In this document: in pieces, positions 45,022 to 54,406 of the stretch
Layout: each line of letters opens with the position of its first letter
Numbering within the stretch: position 1 is the first letter of the stretch
Source: Nocardioides conyzicola
Lineage (GTDB): Bacteria > Actinomycetota > Actinomycetes > Propionibacteriales > Nocardioidaceae
Assembly (NCBI RefSeq): GCF_039543825.1
Contig: NZ_BAABKM010000003.1
Coordinates: forward strand, 342,568-406,567
Length of the DNA stretch: 64,000 nt
Direction of reading: 5' to 3'
Position numbers and translations under genes: made by a program
The notes under the pieces: generated by a model
What the model was told of the DNA's origin: nothing
Database searches by the model: none
Seen by the model: the letters and a program-made list of their open reading frames with translations, nothing else

Positions 45022-46124
45022 ATGCGCGTCAAGTACTTCGTCATCGCCGCAGCGACCACCGCAGCGGCACTCACCGCCACCATGGCCGCCGCTGCGGTCT
45101 CCGCCGACGACCCCGCCACCGCCTCCTGCTCGGCCGCTCCGGCCGTCACCGAGGTCCCGGCCGGTTCACAGATCACGGTGGTGTGCACCGTGCCGCGGCC
45201 TCCGACGGTGACCGTCACCGCGACGGTCACCGCAACCCCGACCCCCACCCCGACACCCACTCAGACCCCGACCCCGACCCCGACCGTCACTCCGAGCAGC
45301 ACTCCATCGAGCACGCCGACCGTGCCGCCGGCGAGTGGCTGGCCGAACGCTGGCAACACCGGCCCGACCGGCACCCTGACGGCGTACACAGGGCCGTGCA
45401 CGCTCGCTGCCCAGTCGAACGTCACCATCGACAGCAAGAACGTGGCGGCGAAGTGCGGCGAGCTGATCGCCAACCAGGACGGCACGACGCTCACGATCCG
45501 CAACAGCCTGCTGCCCGCGTGGAGATGACCGACCCTGACGCCGGCAGCAAGCTGTCGATCACCGACTCCGAGGTGCGGGCCCCCGGCTACTACGAGGGCG
45601 CGGTGTGGGGCGGCAACCTGACGCTCACCCGCGTCGAGGTCACCGGCGGACAGCACAGCGTGCACTGCCAGTCGACCTGCACCGTGACCGACTCATGGCT
45701 CCACGGCCAGTACAACGACCCGGCGAAGTCGTTCCACACGAACGCGTTCATCACCAACGGTGGACACGGGATCGTGCTGCGACACAACACGCTGCACTGC
45801 GACTCCACCCTGAACAGCAACGACGGCGGGTGCACCGCCGACGTGAGCCTGTTCGGTGACTTCGAGCGCGTCTACGACGTCCTCGTCGAGGGCAACCTGC
45901 TCAAGGCCAACGCGTCGTCGATCAGCTACTGCGCCTATGGCGGCTACCAGCCGGCCAAGCGGTTCCCGGTCGCGACGCAGATCCGGTTCGTCGACAACGT
46001 CTTCGAGCGCGGCACCAACGGCAAGTGCGGGGTGTACGGTCCGGCCACCTCGTTCCAGAGCAGCGCGACCGGGAACCTGTGGACCGGCAACCGGTTCGAC
46101 GACGGCACCACGGTCAACCCTTGA
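45022..46124 (+). pseudogene. Secreted right-handed beta-helix protein, frameshifted
   Basis: The first frame (45022-45528) has a signal peptide (MRVKYFVIAAATTAAALTA), a Thr/Pro linker (TVTATPTPTPTPTQ) and LAAQSNVTIDSKNVAAKCGE. It ends at a stop right after LTIRNSLLPAW. From about 45510 a different frame continues with MTDPDAGSKLSITDSEVRAP and coils such as TVTDSWLHGQYN, GIVLRHNTLHCDST and FVDNVFERGTNGKCGVYG, to the stop at 46124. One missing base near the CCC at 45514-45516 joins them. The family is Ser/Thr-linker beta-helix wall proteins. It could be a true pseudogene or an assembly error. Confidence 0.8.
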
Positions 46125-46150
46125 CGGTCGGGGGCGAGCCGGGCTTGCAG

Positions 46151-46222
46151 TGGGCGCAGAGGGGATCGAACCCCCGACCACCTCCTTGTAAGGGAGGTGC
46201 TCTACCGCTGAGCTATACGCCC
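46151..46222 (-). tRNA. tRNA-Val (anticodon TAC)
   Basis: 72 nt. The acceptor stem GGGCGTA pairs with TGCGCCC, with discriminator A. D-arm tagctcagcggtagagca, anticodon stem CCTCC/GGAGG with loop CTTACAA (TAC at 34-36), and a standard T arm (gggttcgatcccc). No CCA is encoded. It is transcribed toward the end of the beta-helix gene. Confidence 0.95.
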
Positions 46223-46264
46223 CGGAGCGCGGCAAGACTACGCACGAAGTGACTCAGAAATGAA

Positions 46265-46302
46265 GTTGAACCGCAGGCGTCTCGGGTCGCCTGCGGTTCA
46301 AC
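46265..46302. terminator. Strong hairpin between tRNA-Val and ahpE
   Basis: GTTGAACCGCAGGCG (46265-46279) pairs perfectly with 46288-46302 around an 8-base loop (tctcgggt). A 15-bp stem with no U-tract. It lies about 77 bases past the ahpE stop and 43 bases before the tRNA start, so it probably ends ahpE transcription. No gene is seen in 46223-46378. Confidence 0.6.
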
Positions 46303-46378
46303 GAAGACGAGAGTAGGGGCAGACCCGGCTCGATGTCATCCGTTTCGCACCACAACAGGCGCCGACCGAGCGCCAGGT

Positions 46379-46843
46379 CTAGACGGCGGCCGTGAGCTGG
46401 CGCAGGTGCTCGTCGAGGTCGCGGCCCTCGGGCATCGCGTTGTGCACGGCCCAGCGCAGCCGGCCCTGCTTGTCGACGACGTACGACGACCGCCGCGGGC
46501 AGCCCTTGGCCTCGTCGAAGACCTCGAAGGCGCGGGCGACCTCGCCGTGCGGCCAGAAGTCCGACAGCAACGGGAAGTTGAGCCCGTCCTGGTCGGCGAA
46601 GGCCCGCAGCGCGTAGACCGGGTCGCACGAGATCGCGAGCACCTCGGTCTCGAAGGTCAGGAACTCGTCGAGCCGGTTGCGGACCCCGGTCATCTCGCCG
46701 GTGCAGACACCGGAGAACGCGTAGGGGTAGAAGAGGATCGCGACCGCCTTCTTGTCGCGGTACGACGAGAGCGAGACATCCTGGCCGAACTGGTCGCGCA
46801 GGGTGAAGTCGGGTGCAGGTCCCCCGAGCTCGAGTCCGGTCAT
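46379..46843 (-). CDS. ahpE: AhpE-type one-Cys peroxiredoxin
   Basis: 154 residues: APDFTLRDQFGQDVSLSSY, peroxidatic Cys47 in YAFSGVCTGEM, NFPLLSDFWPHGEVARAFEV and a C-terminal RRSSYVVDKQGRLRW. Very close to M. tuberculosis AhpE (Rv2238c), which reduces peroxides and peroxynitrite. As in mycobacteria it is near the DUF3052 and aceE genes. An alternative in-frame ATG lies at 46852. Confidence 0.93.
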   Translation of the reverse strand: MTGLELGGPAPDFTLRDQFGQDVSLSSYRDKKAVAILFYPYAFSGVCTGEMTGVRNRLDEFLTFETEVLAISCDPVYALRAFADQDGLNFPLLSDFWPHGEVARAFEVFDEAKGCPRRSSYVVDKQGRLRWAVHNAMPEGRDLDEHLRQLTAAV

Positions 46844-46890
46844 AGGCAGCATCCTGTCACTGGCCGCCGACGCCCCCTCAATCGGCAGGG

Positions 46891-48498
46891 TCAGTCGCTG
46901 GAGAGCTCCCGCTTGAGCACCTTGCCGGTCGCGTTGCGGGGCAGCTCGTCGATGAAGACGATCTCCCGCGGCACCTTGAACCGGGCCAGGTTGTCCTTCA
47001 CGTGGCCCTTGAGCTCGTCCTCGCTGACGTCGCCGTTGGCCACGACGTACGCCCTCAGCCGCTGCCCGAACTCGGGGTCCTCGACGCCGATCGCCGCCAC
47101 CTCGACGACAGCCTCGTGGCGCATCAGCGTGTCCTCGACCTCCTTGGGGAAGACGTTCTCCCCGCCGGAGACGATCATCTCGTCGTCGCGGCCCGACACG
47201 TGGAGCCGGCCGTCCTCGTCGAAGCGTCCGACGTCGCCGGTCGACATCAGCCCGTCGACGACCTCCTTGCCACCGCCGCCGGTGTAGCCCTCGAAGAGCA
47301 GCCCGTTGCCGACGAAGATGCGACCGGTCTCCCCCGGCGGCAGCTCGCGGCCGTCGGGGTCGAGGATCTTCACGATCGTCGCGTACGGCGGCCTGCCGGC
47401 CGCTGCGGGCGCGGCGCGCAGGTCCTCGGGCGTGGCGATCGAGGCGTAGGCCACCTCGGTCGAGCCGTACATGTTGTAGAGGTGGTCGCCGAACCGGTCC
47501 ATCCACTCCAGCGCCAGGTCTCCCGGCAGCGCCGAGCCGGACGAGGCGACGACCCGGACCCGGGACAGGTCGTAGCGGTCGAGGGTCTCGTCGGGCAGTC
47601 CCAGGGTCCGCTGGAGCATCACCGGGATCACCACGACCGAGTCGCAGCGCTCGGACTCGATCACGTCGAGGAACCCCTCCGGGTCGAACTTGCGGCGCAG
47701 CACCATCGTCGACCCGAGCAGCATCGCCAGGGCGAGGTGCGCGAAGCCCCAGGTGTGGAAGAGCGGAGCGGCAATGTGGGTCCGCCAGCCGTAGTGCAGC
47801 GGCATCCGCGACAGCAGGGAGACGGCGGCCTCGACGCCCGCCTCGCTGCGGGGCGCGCCCTTGGGGGTCCCGGTCGTCCCGGACGTCAGGATCACGATCC
47901 GGCCGTTGCGGCCCGCGGGCGGGAGGTCCTCGTCGGAGCTCGAGCCGATCAGCGTCTCGAGGGTGGCCAGGTCGGTGGGGCCGTCGACCCAGGCGAGGAC
48001 CCGCTCGGCGACGTCGGCGCCGGCGAGCAGCCCAGCGAACTCCTCGTCGTGGATGACCACCCGTGGCCGTTCCCGCTCGATGACGTCGACCAGCTGAGGT
48101 CCCGCGAAGGCGGTGTTGAGGTAGAGGATGTCGGCGCCGAGCTTGGCGGTCGCGAGGCTCGCGTCGATGAAGCCCCGGTGGTTGCGGCACATCACCGCGA
48201 CGCCGTCGCCGGCGGAGACGCCGAGATCGGCGAGCGCCCGGGCCAGCGCGTTGGAGCGCCGGTGCACCTCGTCGTACGTCAGGGAGCCGAGCTCGTCGAC
48301 GATGGCGGTACGGCGGGGGTCGAGCAGCGCGGCCGCGGTGAACCCGCCGGCCGGGCCGACCCCCCAGTCCTTGAGCGCCTTGGCGGCCCGGGCAAGCGCG
48401 ATCGGGCTGTGCGGCCGGAGCACGCCGGCCCTGCCGAGGACCTTGAGCGTCGTCCCACCGGCATCGATGCCAGCGAGGACCTTGGGGAGCACGGGCAC
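46891..48498 (-). CDS. Acyl-CoA synthetase (FadD-like, AMP-binding)
   Basis: About 535 residues: VILTSGTTGTPKGAPRSEAG (P-loop), PLFHTWGFAHLALAMLLGS, YNMYGSTEVAYASIATPEDL, STGDVGRFDEDGRLHVSGRD and the C-terminal NATGKVLKREL lysine. Activates a fatty acid to acyl-CoA or acyl-AMP. GTG at 48498 is preferred over the longer TTG at 48537. Insertion of a synthetase between ahpE and DUF3052 is not seen in M. tuberculosis. Confidence 0.88.
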   Translation of the reverse strand: MPVLPKVLAGIDAGGTTLKVLGRAGVLRPHSPIALARAAKALKDWGVGPAGGFTAAALLDPRRTAIVDELGSLTYDEVHRRSNALARALADLGVSAGDGVAVMCRNHRGFIDASLATAKLGADILYLNTAFAGPQLVDVIERERPRVVIHDEEFAGLLAGADVAERVLAWVDGPTDLATLETLIGSSSDEDLPPAGRNGRIVILTSGTTGTPKGAPRSEAGVEAAVSLLSRMPLHYGWRTHIAAPLFHTWGFAHLALAMLLGSTMVLRRKFDPEGFLDVIESERCDSVVVIPVMLQRTLGLPDETLDRYDLSRVRVVASSGSALPGDLALEWMDRFGDHLYNMYGSTEVAYASIATPEDLRAAPAAAGRPPYATIVKILDPDGRELPPGETGRIFVGNGLLFEGYTGGGGKEVVDGLMSTGDVGRFDEDGRLHVSGRDDEMIVSGGENVFPKEVEDTLMRHEAVVEVAAIGVEDPEFGQRLRAYVVANGDVSEDELKGHVKDNLARFKVPREIVFIDELPRNATGKVLKRELSSD

Positions 48499-48576
48499 GT
48501 AGCAGCCTTCCAGCCGGCGGTCGGGACGCGGTCCCAACGACCCGGGGCCGGAAACGTCCCGGCGCCGTGACCGACG

Positions 48577-49017
48577 CTACGCCGGGGTCTTCGGCGCGAC
48601 CAGTCGGGTCGCCGACCACTCCTTGCTGACGGCAGCGGTCGTGGTCTGGGAGAGACCGGCGATCGGCGCGGCCTCGGCGATGTCGGCCGGGTCGACGGCG
48701 TTGGGGCGGCCGACCTTCGGCGTCAGCAGCCAGATGGCGCCACCGCCGACCAGGTCCGTCAAGGCGTCGACGAGCCCGTCGACCAGGTCACCGTCCTCGT
48801 CGCGCCACCACAGCAGCACGGCGTCCACGACGTTGCCGTAGTCGGCGTCGACCAGGTCGGCGTCGATGGTGTCCTCGATCGACACCCGGAGCACGTCGTC
48901 GGCGTCGGTGTCCCATCCCAGCTCCTGCACTACCAGGCCCGGCTTGAAGCCGAGCCGGCCGGCTGGAGTGGACTCAGAGTCAGTTTGGGTGGTCCCACCA
49001 CCCGGGGTCGAGCTCAA
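48577..49017 (-). CDS. DUF3052 family protein (Rv2239c-like)
   Basis: 146 residues: RLGFKPGLVVQELGWDTDAD, VVDAVLLWWRDEDGDLVDGL, GGAIWLLTPKVGRPNAVDPA and GLSQTTTAAVSKEWSATRL. Matches the DUF3052 family, found only in actinobacteria beside aceE; function unknown. I choose TTG 49017 because a strong aggaggcg site lies 4-6 bases upstream, and the longer frame runs into the aceE promoter region. Divergent from aceE; the 49018-49186 gap must hold both promoters. Confidence 0.87.
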   Translation of the reverse strand: MSSTPGGGTTQTDSESTPAGRLGFKPGLVVQELGWDTDADDVLRVSIEDTIDADLVDADYGNVVDAVLLWWRDEDGDLVDGLVDALTDLVGGGAIWLLTPKVGRPNAVDPADIAEAAPIAGLSQTTTAAVSKEWSATRLVAPKTPA

Positions 49018-49186
49018 CGGACGCCTCCTGACAGTTGTGCGCGACACGGTGCCGCACGCGTTCGAAGTGGGGGTCAGTCCACCGGAGTTCCTGCGGGCGC
49101 GCAACCCGTGTCCACAACCGGGCCCCGAACGCGTCCGTACTCATGGGTAAATTTCGTGCTGTCCGGGCGAGTGCAAGGATGAGCAC

Positions 49187-51973
49187 GTGACCGAAGAAAC
49201 CACCCCCACTTCTGGCACGGACACCAAGCGGAGCGGCACGATCCCGACCGTCATCCACGAAGGCCTGCCCACCCAGCTGCCCGACATCGATCCCGACGAG
49301 ACCAACGACTGGATCGACTCGTTCGACTCCCTCGTCGGCGAGCGGGGTCGCGAACGCGCTCGCTACGTCATGCTCCGCCTGTTGGAGCGGGCTCGCGAGA
49401 TGCAGGTCGGGGTCCCCGCGCTGCGGAGCACCGACTACATCAACACGATCCCGCCCGAGCGCGAGCCGTGGTTCCCCGGTGACGAGGAGGCCGAGCGCCG
49501 GATCCGCGCGTTCATCCGGTGGAACGCCGCCGTCATGGTCTCCAGCGCCAACCGCAAGGGCCTCGAGGTCGGCGGCCACATCGCGACGTACCAGTCGTCG
49601 GCCAGCCTCTACGAGGTCGGCTTCAACCACTTCTTCCGCGGCAAGGACCACCCCGGCGGCGGCGACCAGATCTACATCCAGGGCCACGCCTCCCCCGGCA
49701 TCTACGCCCGCGCCTTCCTCGAGGGCCGGCTGACCGAGGAGCAGCTCTACCGCTTCCGCCAGGAGGTCCAGCACGGGCCGCACGCCGGTCTGTCGTCGTA
49801 CCCCCACCCCCGGCTGATGCCGGAGTTCTGGGAGTTCCCGACGGTGTCGATGGGCCTGACCGGCATCAACTCGATCTACCAGGCGCGCTTCAACCGCTAC
49901 CTGGCCAACCGGGGCATCAAGGACACCGCCGACCAGCACGTCTGGGCGTTCCTCGGCGACGGCGAGATGGCCGAGCCCGAGTCGCTCGGCGCGATCCGGA
50001 TCGCCGCCCGTGAGGAGCTCGACAACCTCACCTGGGTGATCAACTGCAACCTGCAGCAGCTCGACGGACCGGTCACCGGCAACGGCAAGATCATCCAGGA
50101 GCTCGAGGCCAACTTCCGCGGTGCCGGCTGGAACGTCATCAAGGTCGTGTGGGGCCAGGGCTGGGACCCGCTCCTCGCCCGCGACGTCGACGGGGTGCTC
50201 GTCAACAAGATGAACACGACGCCCGACGGCGCCTTCCAGACCTACTCGGTCGAGGACGGCGCGTACGTCCGCGAGAACTTCTTCGGCGGCGACCCGCGGC
50301 TGCGCAAGATGGTCGAGCACATGAGCGACCAGCAGATCGAGAAGCTCCCGCGTGGCGGCCACGACTACCGCAAGGTGTACGCCGCCTTCGACGCCGCCAC
50401 CAAGCACGTCGGCCAGCCGACCGTGATCCTCGCCAAGACCATCAAGGGCTGGACGATCGACGCGCTGGAGGGCAAGAACGCCACCCACCAGATGAAGAAG
50501 CTGACCCAGGACGACCTCAAGAAGTTCCGGGACCGCCTCTACCTGCCGATCTCCGACCGCGACCTCGAGCGCTCGTACGAGGAGACCGGCGGCGCGCCGT
50601 TCTTCCACCCGGGCGCCAACGCACCGGAGATCGAGTACATGCTCGACCGGCGCAAGCAGCTCGGCGGCTCGCTGCCCAAGCGGGTGCTGCGGGCGAAGAA
50701 CCTCACGCTGCCCGGCGACGACATGTACAAGGAGCTCAAGCAGGGCTCCGGCAAGAACTCCATCGCGACCACGATGGCCGCGGTCCGCCTGCTCCGGGAC
50801 TGGATGAAGGACCCGGAGATCGGCAAGCGACTCGTCCCGATCGCACCCGACGAGTACCGCACCTTCGGCATGGACGCGATGTTCCCGAGCGCGAAGGTCT
50901 ACAACCCGGGCGGTCAGCAGTACGACTCGGTCGACCGCAATATGTTGCTCTCCTACAAGGAGTCGGCGCAGGGCCAGATGCTCCACGAGGGCATCTCGGA
51001 GGCCGGCGCGATGGCCTCCGCGACGGCCGCGGGCTCGGCGTACTCCACGCACGGCGAGCACATGATCCCGTTCTACATCTTCTACTCGATGTTCGGGTTC
51101 CAGCGGACCGGTGACTCCATCTGGGCGATGGCCGACCAGCTCGCGCGCGGCTTCCTGATCGGAGCCACGGCCGGCCGCACCACCCTGACCGGTGAGGGCC
51201 TGCAGCACGCCGACGGGCACTCGCCGCTGCTCGCGGCGACCAACCCCGCGGTCGTGCACTACGACCCGGCGTTCGCCTACGAGGTCGGCCACGTGATGCG
51301 CTCCGGCCTCGAGCGGATGTACGGCGAGGACGCCGAGAACGTCATCTTCTACATGACCGTCTACAACGAGCCGGTCTCCCAGCCGGCCGAGCCCGAGGAC
51401 GTCGACGTCGAGGGGATCCTCAAGGGCATCCACCACGTGTCGTCGGCCGAGGGTGACGGACCCCGGGTCCAGCTGCTCGCCTCCGGCGTCGGCTTCCCGT
51501 GGGTCAAGAAGGCACAGGAGATGCTCGCCGAGGAGTGGGGTGTCCGGGCCGACACCTGGTCGGTCACCTCCTGGAACGAGCTCGCCCGCGACGCGGTCGC
51601 CGCGGAGGAGTGGAACCTGCTCCACCCCGGCGAGAGCCCGCGCACGGCGTACGTCACCGACAAGCTGGCGGGCGCCGAGGGCCCGGTGGTCGCGGTGTCG
51701 GACTTCATGCGCGCCGTACCCCTCCAGATCGCTCGCTGGGTGCCCGCGGACTACCGCGTGCTCGGTGCGGACGGGTTCGGCTTCGCCGACACCCGCCCGG
51801 CTGCGCGCCGCTTCTTCCACATCGACGCGGAGTCGGTGGTCGTGCAGACGCTCCAGGCACTCGCCGACGCGGGTCAGATCGAGCGGCACAAGGTCGAGGA
51901 GGCCTTCGCCCGCTACCGGATCGACGACCCGACGGCCGTCGCGGACGTGAAGCAGGAGGGTGGCGCCGCCTAG
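49187..51973 (+). CDS. aceE: Pyruvate dehydrogenase E1 component, homodimeric
   Basis: 928 residues with the homodimeric E1p pattern: [40 protein letters not shown], ThDP/Mg2+ motif [14 protein letters not shown]...NCNLQQLDG, and [20 protein letters not shown] in the pyrimidine domain. Oxidatively decarboxylates pyruvate, passing acetyl to E2 lipoate to make acetyl-CoA, the precursor for the fatty acid genes that follow. GTG 49187 with an aaggatga site. Placement next to the fab genes is conserved with Rv2241. Confidence 0.96.
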   Translation: MTEETTPTSGTDTKRSGTIPTVIHEGLPTQLPDIDPDETNDWIDSFDSLVGERGRERARYVMLRLLERAREMQVGVPALRSTDYINTIPPEREPWFPGDEEAERRIRAFIRWNAAVMVSSANRKGLEVGGHIATYQSSASLYEVGFNHFFRGKDHPGGGDQIYIQGHASPGIYARAFLEGRLTEEQLYRFRQEVQHGPHAGLSSYPHPRLMPEFWEFPTVSMGLTGINSIYQARFNRYLANRGIKDTADQHVWAFLGDGEMAEPESLGAIRIAAREELDNLTWVINCNLQQLDGPVTGNGKIIQELEANFRGAGWNVIKVVWGQGWDPLLARDVDGVLVNKMNTTPDGAFQTYSVEDGAYVRENFFGGDPRLRKMVEHMSDQQIEKLPRGGHDYRKVYAAFDAATKHVGQPTVILAKTIKGWTIDALEGKNATHQMKKLTQDDLKKFRDRLYLPISDRDLERSYEETGGAPFFHPGANAPEIEYMLDRRKQLGGSLPKRVLRAKNLTLPGDDMYKELKQGSGKNSIATTMAAVRLLRDWMKDPEIGKRLVPIAPDEYRTFGMDAMFPSAKVYNPGGQQYDSVDRNMLLSYKESAQGQMLHEGISEAGAMASATAAGSAYSTHGEHMIPFYIFYSMFGFQRTGDSIWAMADQLARGFLIGATAGRTTLTGEGLQHADGHSPLLAATNPAVVHYDPAFAYEVGHVMRSGLERMYGEDAENVIFYMTVYNEPVSQPAEPEDVDVEGILKGIHHVSSAEGDGPRVQLLASGVGFPWVKKAQEMLAEEWGVRADTWSVTSWNELARDAVAAEEWNLLHPGESPRTAYVTDKLAGAEGPVVAVSDFMRAVPLQIARWVPADYRVLGADGFGFADTRPAARRFFHIDAESVVVQTLQALADAGQIERHKVEEAFARYRIDDPTAVADVKQEGGAA

Positions 51974-51996
51974 CAGCACCACCCGCGGACATGGAC

Positions 51997-52026
51997 AGGG
52001 CGGCAACCCGCGAGGGTTGCCGCCCT
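51997..52026. terminator. Bidirectional terminator
   Basis: AGGGCGGCAACCC-gcga-GGGTTGCCGCCCT, a perfect 13-bp stem with a tetraloop. It lies 23 bases past the aceE stop and 10 before the convergent hydrolase stop. It should stop both transcripts. Confidence 0.85.
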
Positions 52027-52035
52027 GCTTCGTCC

Positions 52036-52980
52036 CTAGATGTCGGCGACGACCCGCAGCGGTGCCGGTGCAGGCGCGTCGGAGCCGTTCTTGAGCAGCG
52101 CCCGGAAGCGCGCCCGGGAGTACTTCGCCGGCTCGGTCGAGCGGATGAAGTCGTGGACGATGCGGCTGAAGCGGTAGGGGTGGTCCTTGTGCGGGAAGTG
52201 GCCCGCGTCGGGGATCACCTCGACGCGCGAGCTCGGCGCGAACTTCGCGGCGTACGACGCGTGCCGCACCGGGATCACCCGGTCGTCGCGGCCCCACACG
52301 ACCCACATCGGCATCTCCTCGGTCAGGTACGCGCGGTCGGCCATCGTCACGATCTGGCCGTGCCAGTCGACGACGGCGCGCACGACGTGCCGGATCGCGT
52401 GCCGCGCGGCCGGGTCCTTGAACCGGTCGAAGACGTCCGCGACCTCGTCGAGGTCCCGGGTCGACTTCCAGCCCAGGGCCGAGAGCGTGCGGAGCCCGGC
52501 GACGCCGAGGTGCCGGATCCCGGGGAGCGTCAGCACCCCCATCACCTCGTGGAAGCCCGGGGTGGTGATCGCCCGGATCGCCGGGGTCACCTCGGGCCCG
52601 AGGCCGCCGGAGGACACCAGCATCAGGCGCTCGGTGCGCTCGGGGAACTGGTAGGCGAACTGCATCGCCACGCCACCGCCGAAGCTGTGCCCGATCACGG
52701 TGACCTTGTCGATCCCCAGGACCGTCAGCAGGTCACGCATGCCGTTGGCGTAGCCACCGACGCTGTAGTCGGCGCGCGGCTTGTCCGACTGGCCGTGACC
52801 GAGCAGGTCGGGCGCGATGACGGTGTAGCGCCGGCTGAGCGACTCGATGACCGGGTCCCAGGTGGTGTGGTCGCAGCCGAGGCCGTGGAGCAGGAGCACG
52901 ACGGGGCCGGAGCCTGCGCGCACGTACGCGCGGCGGTGTCCGTGGATGGTCACGAACTGCACGTCGTAGCGGTCGGACAA
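52036..52980 (-). CDS. Alpha/beta hydrolase
   Basis: 314 residues: oxyanion motif VVLLLHGLGCDHTTWDP, nucleophile elbow IGHSFGGGVAMQFA (Ser in GHSFGG), Asp in VWGRDDRVIPV and His in DAGHFPHKDHP. A soluble serine hydrolase, probably an esterase or lipase. It interrupts the order aceE-fasR seen in mycobacteria. The gap 52981-53126 to the divergent fasR-like gene contains GC-rich dyads (ccccgatgggg) but no clear operator. Confidence 0.9.
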   Translation of the reverse strand: MSDRYDVQFVTIHGHRRAYVRAGSGPVVLLLHGLGCDHTTWDPVIESLSRRYTVIAPDLLGHGQSDKPRADYSVGGYANGMRDLLTVLGIDKVTVIGHSFGGGVAMQFAYQFPERTERLMLVSSGGLGPEVTPAIRAITTPGFHEVMGVLTLPGIRHLGVAGLRTLSALGWKSTRDLDEVADVFDRFKDPAARHAIRHVVRAVVDWHGQIVTMADRAYLTEEMPMWVVWGRDDRVIPVRHASYAAKFAPSSRVEVIPDAGHFPHKDHPYRFSRIVHDFIRSTEPAKYSRARFRALLKNGSDAPAPAPLRVVADI

Positions 52981-53126
52981 GGTGCCTCCCCAGCTGGACC
53001 TCCCCGATGGGGCGGTACGTGTCGATTCAACCAGACGTTCCCGGGGTTCTGGACCCCGATCCCCTTGATTTACCGGGGTTTAACGCGGCCATCCCGATTC
53101 CGGGCCTGGTGCAATAGCCTCGCTGG

Positions 53127-54311
53127 GTGTCCTCCCCCTCCGCCTCGTCGCACGAACGCGCCGCCGAGGCGCTGCAGCGGGCGACCGGCGCGCTGGCCAC
53201 CGCGGCGACGGCGCGGATGGACCAGGACATGGCCTGGTTCGGCGCGCTCAGCGCGGAGGACCGCTCCTGGGTCTCGAGCATCGTGCAGGCGGGCATCCGG
53301 GGGTTCGTCGACTGGTACCGCGCCGGTGACGAGCCGGCCCCCGCAGGCGGGGAGATGGTGTCCTCCGTCTTCGGCGTCGCGCCCCGCGCCCTGGCCGGCG
53401 TCATCAACCTCCAGCAGACGGTCGACCTGGTCCGGCTCTCGATCGACGTGGTCGAGGCGAACCTCGAGGAGATGCTCGACCCCGCCGACGCGGCCGACGT
53501 CGGTGCGGCCGTCCTCCGCTACGCCCGTGAGGTCGCCTTCGCCACCGCCGAGGTCTACGCCCGGGCGGCGGAGGTCCGCGGTGCCTGGGACGCCCGCCTC
53601 GAGGCGCTCGTGGTGGACGCCGTCCTGCGCTCGGACGCCGACGAGGCGCTGCTCTCCCGGGCGAGCGCGCTCGGCTGGGCCGGCCGCGGGGACGTCGCGG
53701 TCGTGCTCGGCAGCGCCAGCGCCCAGCGCCGCGAGAGCGAGAGCTTCGAGGAGGTACGCCGGGCTGCGCGGGCCGGTGGCATGGACGCACTCTGTGCCGT
53801 CCAGGGCGACCGTCTGGTGGTCGTCCTCGGTGGCGTGGTCGACGCGCGGGCCGGCGCGGCCGCCGTCGTGGAGCAGTTCGGCCCCGGGCCGGTGGTCGTC
53901 GGGCCGGTGGCCGACGACCTGAGCCAGGCTCACATCTCGGCACGGGCGGCGCTGGCGGCCCACCGGGCGGCGCCCGGCTGGCCCGAGGCGCCGCGACCGG
54001 TCCGCAGTGCCGACCTGCTGCCCGAGCGTGCCCTGGCCGGTGACGGACACGCCCGTCGCCATCTGGTCGAGGAGATCTACCTGCCCCTCCTCAACTCCCG
54101 CGGCACCCTGATCGAGACGATCTCGTCGTACTTCCAGCAGGGCTCGTCGATCGAGGCGACCGCCCGCGACCTGTTCGTGCACCCCAACACGGTCCGCTAC
54201 CGGCTGCGGCAGGTCGCGGAGCTCACCGGCTTCTCCCCCACCGATGCGCGCGAGGCGCTCACGCTCGAGATCGCCCTGGTCCTCGGGCGGCTCTCCGGCC
54301 GCACCTCGTAG
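53127..54311 (+). CDS. PucR/CdaR-type regulator, FasR-like
   Basis: 394 residues. An N-terminal helical ligand-binding region (ARMDQDMAWFGALSAEDRSW, IRGFVDWYRAGDEP), a middle GGDEF-like degenerate domain, and a C-terminal PucR HTH (LLNSRGTLIETISSYFQQGS, IEATARDLFVHPNTVRYRLR). Its position before fabD matches Rv2242/FasR, which activates fatty acid synthase genes and responds to long-chain acyl-CoA. Divergence from M. tuberculosis cannot be measured here. GTG 53127 is the start chosen. Confidence 0.9.
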   Translation: MSSPSASSHERAAEALQRATGALATAATARMDQDMAWFGALSAEDRSWVSSIVQAGIRGFVDWYRAGDEPAPAGGEMVSSVFGVAPRALAGVINLQQTVDLVRLSIDVVEANLEEMLDPADAADVGAAVLRYAREVAFATAEVYARAAEVRGAWDARLEALVVDAVLRSDADEALLSRASALGWAGRGDVAVVLGSASAQRRESESFEEVRRAARAGGMDALCAVQGDRLVVVLGGVVDARAGAAAVVEQFGPGPVVVGPVADDLSQAHISARAALAAHRAAPGWPEAPRPVRSADLLPERALAGDGHARRHLVEEIYLPLLNSRGTLIETISSYFQQGSSIEATARDLFVHPNTVRYRLRQVAELTGFSPTDAREALTLEIALVLGRLSGRTS

Positions 54312-54321
54312 CACACCCCTG

Positions 54322-54340
54322 TTTGTGGGAACCCTACAAA
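54322..54340. promoter_or_regulatory. Candidate FasR operator upstream of fabD
   Basis: TTTGTgGGAACCcTACAAA, an imperfect dyad with TTTGT/ACAAA arms, in the 95-base fasR-fabD gap. The position fits a FasR binding site activating or repressing fab genes. No match to a published site is claimed. Confidence 0.55.
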
Positions 54341-54406
54341 GACTGGCGGGTGCTTTCGTGCGGGCCGCAGGCGAGATCCTGCCCACCTTCGCGGCAGAGT
54401 GGTCGT

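Noticed and set aside
48980..52306. 1108-residue minus-strand frame opposite aceE
   Set aside because: Shadow of aceE with composition of an antisense GC-rich frame and no family match.
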